Below, piece after piece: positions 59,607-64,000 of a DNA stretch of 64,000 bases. Numbering within the stretch: the first letter of the stretch is position 1; each line of letters begins with the position of its first letter. A model generated the notes under the pieces. That model had not been told where the DNA came from, searched no databases, and saw nothing but the letters and a program-made list of their open reading frames with translations. The translations under genes and the position numbers were made by a program. The stretch is from Streptomyces sp. B21-105 (GTDB lineage: Bacteria; Actinomycetota; Actinomycetes; Streptomycetales; Streptomycetaceae), in assembly GCF_036898465.1 (NCBI RefSeq), contig NZ_JARUMJ010000001.1, forward strand, positions 7,564,001-7,628,000. Reading direction: 5' to 3'.

Positions 59607-61505
59607 GTGACACCTACACCGTCCAGTTCGGGTTCTCCATTGCCGGCACCGGACATGCCCGGGAGCCGGCAGCCGGACCTGCCAGACCTGTCGGACGTCC
59701 CGGCCGGCCGACCGGCACGCGTGGACGGATACACGGAACTGCGGAACTATGCGGTGATCGGGGACGGCCGCTGCGTCGCGCTCATCGCCCGGGACGGCTC
59801 GGTGGACTGGCTGGCCTGGCCGGACCTTGACTCGCCGACCCTGTTCGCCGCCGTGCTCGACCACGTCCGAGGAGGACGGTTCCTCCTGCAGCCGGAGGCG
59901 CCCTACACCGCCTCCCGCCGTTACCTGCCTGGCACCAACGTGCTGGAGACGACGTTCACCACCGCGGGCGGCACGGTTCGGGTGACCGATGCACTAACTA
60001 TTCCCGGCCCCCGCTCCCTGGCGCCTGGCCGGGAGCTGGTCCGGCGGATCGAGGGCCTGGCGGGCAGCGTCCCCATGAGCTGGAGTGTCCAGCCGCGCTT
60101 CGGCTACGGCACGCACTCCCCCCGGCTGACGCGTCGCGCAGGAGTTCCCGTCGTCACCTTCGGTCCTGAGGCGGTCGGGATCTGTGCCTGGAATGCGGGG
60201 GAGCCGCAGCCCACCTCCGACGCCGTCGCATCCCGCTTCCGTACCGACGTGGGCACCCGGTCCCTGCTCGCGCTGCCGTACGCACACCGGGAACCGCTGG
60301 TGCTCCCCACGCGCGCCGACTGCGAGGCCCGGCTGGACCACACCGTCGCCACCTGGAGGGAGTGGAGTGACGGCCGCACCTACACGGGGCCCTGGTACGA
60401 GGCGGTGCTGCGCAGCGCCCTCGCTCTCAAGCTGCTGGTCTTCGCCCCCTCCGGCGCAGTCGCCGCCGCGGCGACTTGCTCATTGCCCGAGGAGCTCGGT
60501 GGGCAACGCAACTGGGACTACCGCTTCAGCTGGATCCGCGACTCCGCTTTCACGCTGAACGCCTTCCTCAAGCTGGGCTGCGCACCGGAAGCGACCGGCT
60601 ACTTCTGGTGGCTCATGCACGCTTCCCAGCTCACCCATCCCCGCCTGCACGTCCTGTACCGACTCGACGGCGGCGCCCGCGCACCCGAGAAGACCCTTCC
60701 CCTGTCGGGCTACCGCGGCTCGACGCCCGTACGCATCGGCAACGCCGCCGCCGACCAGCTCCAACTGGACACCTACGGGGAGTTGATGCAGACCGCGTGG
60801 CTGTACACCGCCGCGGGCCATCGGCTCGACGCCGACATCGCCCGCCGACTGGCCCAGACCGCCGACTTCATCTGCAGAACCTGGCAGCAGCCCGACATGG
60901 GCATCTGGGAGGTCCGCAGCGCTCCCGAGCACTTCACCCAGTCCAAGATGATGTGCTGGGTCACCCTCGACCGCGCCCTCGACCTCGCACAGCGGCGACT
61001 GATCCCCGACCGGCACGCACCCGTCTGGCGGCGCGAACGGCAGGCCATCACCGAATTCATCGACGACCGCTGCTTCAGCCCGCGGCTGAACAGCTACGTG
61101 CGCTCCGCCGGCAGCGACGAACTGGACGCCGGCCTCCTACTCGGGCTGCTCCACGGCTACCGGTCGCCCGACGACCCCCGCATGCGCGGCACCGTCGCCG
61201 CCATCCAGCAGGCATTGCAGGACGGCCCGTATCTCAACCGCTACCTCGGCGCCGACGGAGTTCCCGGCAGCGAGGGCGCGTTCCTCGCCTGCTCCTTCTG
61301 GCTCGCCGAAGCCCTCGCCCGAACCGGCCGCGCCGACGAAGCCGCCCACCTCATGGACCAACTAGTGCCCCTCGCCAACGACGTCGGCCTCTACAGCGAG
61401 GAGATCGACCCCACCACCGGCGAATTCCTCGGCAATCTGCCCCAGGGCCTGTCCCACCTCGCCCTGATCAGCGCCGCCTGCGCGATCGGGCAGGGCACAC
61501 GGTGA
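59607..61505 (+). CDS. GH15-family glycoside hydrolase (glucoamylase/trehalase-like)
   Basis: 632-residue cytosolic enzyme. N-terminal beta domain about 40-270 (YTELRNYAVIGDGRCVALIA, then DGSVDWLAWPDLDSP). The catalytic (alpha/alpha)6 barrel covers about 280-625 with QRNWDYRFSWIRDSAFTLNA, the general acid in GIWEVRS (about 434) and the general base in PGSEGAFLACSFW. Bacterial members without signal peptides hydrolyse trehalose or short alpha-glucans. I chose the GTG at 59607 (AAAAGGG upstream); the ATG at 59655 is possible. A GTGA overlap couples it to the membrane protein downstream. Confidence 0.9.
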   Translation: MTPTPSSSGSPLPAPDMPGSRQPDLPDLSDVPAGRPARVDGYTELRNYAVIGDGRCVALIARDGSVDWLAWPDLDSPTLFAAVLDHVRGGRFLLQPEAPYTASRRYLPGTNVLETTFTTAGGTVRVTDALTIPGPRSLAPGRELVRRIEGLAGSVPMSWSVQPRFGYGTHSPRLTRRAGVPVVTFGPEAVGICAWNAGEPQPTSDAVASRFRTDVGTRSLLALPYAHREPLVLPTRADCEARLDHTVATWREWSDGRTYTGPWYEAVLRSALALKLLVFAPSGAVAAAATCSLPEELGGQRNWDYRFSWIRDSAFTLNAFLKLGCAPEATGYFWWLMHASQLTHPRLHVLYRLDGGARAPEKTLPLSGYRGSTPVRIGNAAADQLQLDTYGELMQTAWLYTAAGHRLDADIARRLAQTADFICRTWQQPDMGIWEVRSAPEHFTQSKMMCWVTLDRALDLAQRRLIPDRHAPVWRRERQAITEFIDDRCFSPRLNSYVRSAGSDELDAGLLLGLLHGYRSPDDPRMRGTVAAIQQALQDGPYLNRYLGADGVPGSEGAFLACSFWLAEALARTGRADEAAHLMDQLVPLANDVGLYSEEIDPTTGEFLGNLPQGLSHLALISAACAIGQGTR

Positions 61506-61984
61506 GCATCTGGGCCGCACTGGCGGGCGGGCTTGTCGGCACCCTGGTCCTGACCACCGGCCTGCGCGCGGCCAACGCCTTCAGCATCACCCGCATCGAT
61601 CTGCCGTTCCTCCTCGGGACCGCCTTCACCAGTAACCGGACCCGCGCCAAGGCCATCGGCTACGGCGCACACTTCATCAACGGTCTGATCTTCGCCCTGC
61701 TCTACTACGCCGTCTTCGTCGCCATCGACTACAGCAGCTGGTGGCTCGGATGCGTCTTCGGCCTCGTCCATGGCCTGTTCGCCACCACCGCGCTCGTCAA
61801 CATCCTGCTGCCGCTCGTCCACCCGCGCATGGGCCAACCGGAAACCACCGCCCCCCATGTCGCACTGCTCGAACCACCCGGATTCCTCATGCTCAACTAC
61901 GGGCCCGGCACACCCGTCATCACGCTCACCGCACACCTCGCCTACGGCACCATCGTCGGCGGGTTCCTCACATGGTCAGGCTGA
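61502..61984 (+). CDS. Membrane protein coupled to GH15
   Basis: 160-residue protein starting at a GTG that overlaps the GH15 stop. Hydrophobic segments lie at about 3-22 (IWAALAGGLVGTLVLTTGL), 55-75 (AHFINGLIFALLYYAVFVAI), 80-102 (WWLGCVFGLVHGLFATTALV) and 138-157 (VITLTAHLAYGTIVGGFL). Conserved His residues sit in or near the helices (AHFINGL, VHGLFAT, LLPLVHPRMG, TAHLAYG), a pattern suggesting metal or heme binding. I do not know the family's function. Confidence 0.8.
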   Translation: MSIWAALAGGLVGTLVLTTGLRAANAFSITRIDLPFLLGTAFTSNRTRAKAIGYGAHFINGLIFALLYYAVFVAIDYSSWWLGCVFGLVHGLFATTALVNILLPLVHPRMGQPETTAPHVALLEPPGFLMLNYGPGTPVITLTAHLAYGTIVGGFLTWSG

Positions 61985-62136
61985 GAACCCGTGACCGCGT
62001 CCCCTGATGGAGGGCCTGCTGGACGCTTCCAGCGAGCACGACACGGTCCGGGTAGCGTGGAGACCGGACCGGGAAACCGGGAAACCTCCCAGGGAAGCCC
62101 TCGCATCGCGGTCGAAGTCGGTTGGAAGGGGGCCTT

Positions 62137-62634
62137 ATGGCCTACCCACATGAAGCGGCGTCCTCCGGCCCGCAGCCTGCGCATCTTGCACCGGATTCGG
62201 AGCCGACGGGTAGCGGACCGGACGCGCGCGGACCCCGGCTGGCCTCGGTCGTGGTGTTCGTTCACGACCACGACGCATCGGCGGACTTCTACGGGGAGCT
62301 GCTGAACATGAAGGTCACCGTACGCACCGCGACTGCCGCACTACTCGTGAGCCGCAACGGCTTCCAGGTGTACCTGCGCGCCGTGGGCTCGCACGCCATC
62401 CACCCGACGGGCCACGTCGGCGCGCACTACGTGATCTGGACGGCTGACGGCCCCGACGACTTCCAGCGGTGCGAGCGCGTACTCAGAGCCCGCTCCGACC
62501 GTGTCGACACCAGGGAAGCTGAAGGCTTCACCCTCATCGAGGGCCGGGATCCCAGCGGTCTGCCGGTCCTCGTGGCATATCCGGGACCTGACGAAGTTGC
62601 ACGGCTCGAGATCATCTCTCGCTACTACGTGTGA
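62137..62634 (+). CDS. VOC-fold (glyoxalase-like) protein
   Basis: 165-residue protein. A disordered first 35 residues are followed by one VOC module: LASVVVFVHDHDASADFYGE then LLNMKVTVRTATAALLVSRN and GAHYVIWTADGPDDFQRCER. The C-terminal half has LPVLVAYPGPDEVARLEI. Metal-binding His/Glu positions are partly present. Reaction unknown. The ATG at 62137 follows GGAAGGGGG; a slightly longer start at 62122 is less likely. Followed closely by DUF488. Confidence 0.78.
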   Translation: MAYPHEAASSGPQPAHLAPDSEPTGSGPDARGPRLASVVVFVHDHDASADFYGELLNMKVTVRTATAALLVSRNGFQVYLRAVGSHAIHPTGHVGAHYVIWTADGPDDFQRCERVLRARSDRVDTREAEGFTLIEGRDPSGLPVLVAYPGPDEVARLEIISRYYV

Positions 62635-62670
62635 TGCCGGAAGAAGCGAAGACTCGGCAGGAGGCCCTTC

Positions 62671-63033
62671 ATGGCACACAAGCGAACGGTGCACGTCCGC
62701 CGCGTCTACGACACACCGGCGCAGACCGACGGCGCCAGAGTGCTGGTCGACCGCCTCTGGCCCCGTGGCATGACCAAGGAGAAAGCCCACCTCGACGAGT
62801 GGTGCAAGCAGGTCGCACCCTCGGCAGAGCTGCGCAAGTGGTACCTCCGCAACCCCCATCGTTTCGCGGAGTTCAGCCACCGCTACCAGGCCGAGCTCCA
62901 AGATCCCGAACGTGCAGATGCCCTGGCGCACCTGCTTGACCTCGCCGAAGACGCCACCCTGACACTCCTCACCGCCACCAGACATCCCGAGACCAGCAAA
63001 GCCGAAGTGCTTGCCGCGCTCATCCGGAGCTGA
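62671..63033 (+). CDS. DUF488 family protein (YeaO type), second copy
   Basis: 120-residue paralogue of the protein at 47346-47702, with the same blocks: RVLVDRLWPRGMTKEKAHLD, WCKQVAPSAELRKWYLRNPH and LTLLTATRHPETSKAEVL. AGGAGG with seven-base spacing gives a strong start. Its stop region overlaps the end of the convergent cupin gene by 14 bp. Confidence 0.9.
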   Translation: MAHKRTVHVRRVYDTPAQTDGARVLVDRLWPRGMTKEKAHLDEWCKQVAPSAELRKWYLRNPHRFAEFSHRYQAELQDPERADALAHLLDLAEDATLTLLTATRHPETSKAEVLAALIRS

Positions 63034-63400
63034 CAGCACAGGAAACCGGTGTCAGGTATCGGATGCCGCCGTCGCCCGCGGTGATGCTGCGCGTGGAGCC
63101 GTGCGGGAGCCAGAGCAGCATGCCCTCGGCCACGTGCTGCGGTTCGTCGGCCGTGCCGATGCCGACGGTTCCGTCTCCGTCGACGACAACGAGCAGGACA
63201 TCCAGGTCCGGTTCGGTGTGGGTCTTGATGCGCTCACCGGGTGGCAAGTGGATGAAGTTGGCGTCGAGCTGGCGTCCGGGCTCGGCCAGTTTCCACAGTG
63301 CTCCCATGGTTGCGGGCACCTGGCCGGTCAGCACCCGGGTGTCGCACAGGATCTGCGGTACAGCTTCCTGCGGGTCATCGGCGGCGTGCCGCTCAGTCAT
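63020..63400 (-). CDS. Cupin-domain protein
   Basis: 126-residue single cupin: WKLAEPGRQLDANFIHLPPG, ERIKTHTEPDLDVLLVVVDG (motif 1, with HTE) and EGMLLWLPHGSTRSITAGDG (motif 2). Probably binds a metal or small ligand in the cytosol. The ATG at 63400 (MTERHAADD) fits the family; an in-frame start further upstream would overlap the divergent broken cupin gene. Confidence 0.8.
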   Translation of the reverse strand: MTERHAADDPQEAVPQILCDTRVLTGQVPATMGALWKLAEPGRQLDANFIHLPPGERIKTHTEPDLDVLLVVVDGDGTVGIGTADEPQHVAEGMLLWLPHGSTRSITAGDGGIRYLTPVSCAVSSG

Positions 63401-63429
63401 CCGAGCCCGCCTGCCGGCCGATGCGGACC

Positions 63430-63747
63430 TGGTCCGATCGCGCAACCGCTCACCAGCCCCGACGTCTCCGATCAACTGGCCGTCGTCCACCTGGAACTGT
63501 CCGCGGGCGGCGCCCTGCCCGAACACGACCACGGCGCGCCTCACGGATCGTGCTGATCCCCCTGTCCGGCTCGGTCGAGCTCTGTCACGAAGGAGCGAGA
63601 CGGACGCTGTCCGCTGGTTCTGCCGCGCACGTCGCTACCGGGGAGCGCGTCAGCCTCGTCAATCCCGGCACGGAACCGGCATCCCTCATGGTGGTGGCTT
63701 TCCCGCCGGAATTCGCAGGCCGGCTGGCGTCCTGGCCCGTCGCCTGA
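63430..63747 (+). pseudogene. Cupin gene with a frameshift
   Basis: The first half reads AQPLTSPDVSDQLAVVHLEL then SAGGALPEHDHG in one frame, which stops soon after at TGA 63554-63556. The second half is in another frame: RIVLIPLSGSVELCHEGARR ... FPPEFAGRLASWPV to a stop at 63747. The break lies near 63540, inside the metal-binding motif. No good start codon is seen for the first half. It may be a real loss or a single-base error. Confidence 0.65.
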
Positions 63748-63794
63748 CCGCGTATGCGCGCCAAGTTGATCCGTAGGAGAAGGGCAGTGCATCG

Positions 63795-64000
63795 ATGAAC
63801 CACACGTCAGCCGCCGTAACCGGTGCGGCGGCCTTCGTATGGCTCGGGATGGTGCTGGCCATCTCGTTCCTGGAGACGCCGTTGAAGTTCCGCGCCCCCG
63901 GAGTGACCGTCCCCATCGGACTGGGTATCGGCCGACTCGTCTTCCGAGTGCTGAACCTCGCCGAGACGGCACTGGCCGGCGTGGTGGTCGTCGCGGTAGC
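63795..64000 (+). CDS. Membrane protein, 3' end beyond the window
   Basis: The ATG at 63795 behind GGAGAAGGGCAG opens a frame running off the window end (68 codons seen). The first segment AAAFVWLGMVLAISFLETPL is hydrophobic and a second hydrophobic segment begins at LAGVVVVAV. The motif SFLETPLKFRAPGVTVPIGL is shared by a family of small actinobacterial membrane proteins of unknown function that I recognise only by sight. Confidence 0.7.
   Translation, partial: MNHTSAAVTGAAAFVWLGMVLAISFLETPLKFRAPGVTVPIGLGIGRLVFRVLNLAETALAGVVVVAV

Overview
The window reads as chromosomal DNA of a Streptomyces-type actinomycete. GC is very high throughout, the third codon positions are strongly GC-biased, GTG starts are common, and nearly every protein belongs to a family typical of Streptomyces. 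From memory, the order malate synthase, nucleotidyltransferase, DUF5955-like, IclR regulator, allantoinase, allantoicase, sensor kinase, oxidoreductase, GntR, ROK kinase, SNF2 helicase, SWIM protein resembles the SCO624x-SCO626x part of the S. coelicolor chromosome. I could not check this by alignment.

Left part (1-7.5 kb): a truncated helical protein, then a minus-strand unit of MarR regulator, FAD/Fe-S D-2-hydroxyacid dehydrogenase, TPP enzyme and enolase-superfamily sugar-acid enzyme. An identical inverted repeat (TTGCAGAGTGCAA) lies before the regulator and before the dehydrogenase. From 7.75 to 8.83 kb there is a small graveyard: a TnpB zinc-ribbon tail, a frameshifted TetR gene and an integrase tail. 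A HipA-like kinase overlaps a SelW/Rdx thioredoxin-like gene at 8.9-10.1 kb.

10.1-17 kb is a purine-nitrogen (allantoin) locus: aceB, a MobA-like nucleotidyltransferase, a small DUF5955-like protein, an AllR-type IclR regulator, allB and allantoicase. Allantoin is opened and cleaved to ureidoglycolate and on to glyoxylate, which malate synthase takes into central metabolism. Matching palindromes before aceB and in the allR-allB gap suggest one regulon. Next come a broken orphan sensor kinase, a divergent Gfo/Idh/MocA oxidoreductase and GntR regulator, a ROK sugar kinase, a membrane-anchored protein, and a SNF2 helicase overlapping a SWIM protein.

28-38 kb holds a small apparent SMI1/KNR4-Lsr2 chimera, an ABC exporter with a repeat tail, and a three-gene module: a YqiJ-like membrane protein, a flotillin (SPFH) protein and a 1,625-residue AAA ATPase. 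A perfect 17-bp stem hairpin followed by T-rich DNA lies between flotillin and ATPase. I consider this module the best candidate here for a poorly described system.

38-47 kb holds an ankyrin-repeat protein, a secreted beta-propeller, a TetR regulator with a clear operator, a frameshifted secreted-protein remnant, an HxlR regulator divergent from a UvrA-like ABC ATPase, and a double VOC protein.

47-64 kb is an accessory stress/metabolism region in decay. Intact genes include three DUF488 proteins, a questin-oxidase-like protein, an alpha/beta hydrolase, a methyltransferase, cupins, a universal stress protein (USP), a ferredoxin-reductase-like flavoprotein with transaldolase, a DUF2231 membrane protein, a GH15 enzyme and VOC proteins. 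Between them lie broken genes: IS256-, IS982- and IstB-type fragments, USP pieces, a USP joined to a pyruvate dehydrogenase E2 catalytic domain that a 29-bp duplication puts out of frame, a GH65 gene with its middle deleted, a cyclic-nucleotide-binding gene with several frameshifts, and a frameshifted cupin. The gene content resembles the hypoxia/dormancy clusters of other streptomycetes; that link is an inference from family content.
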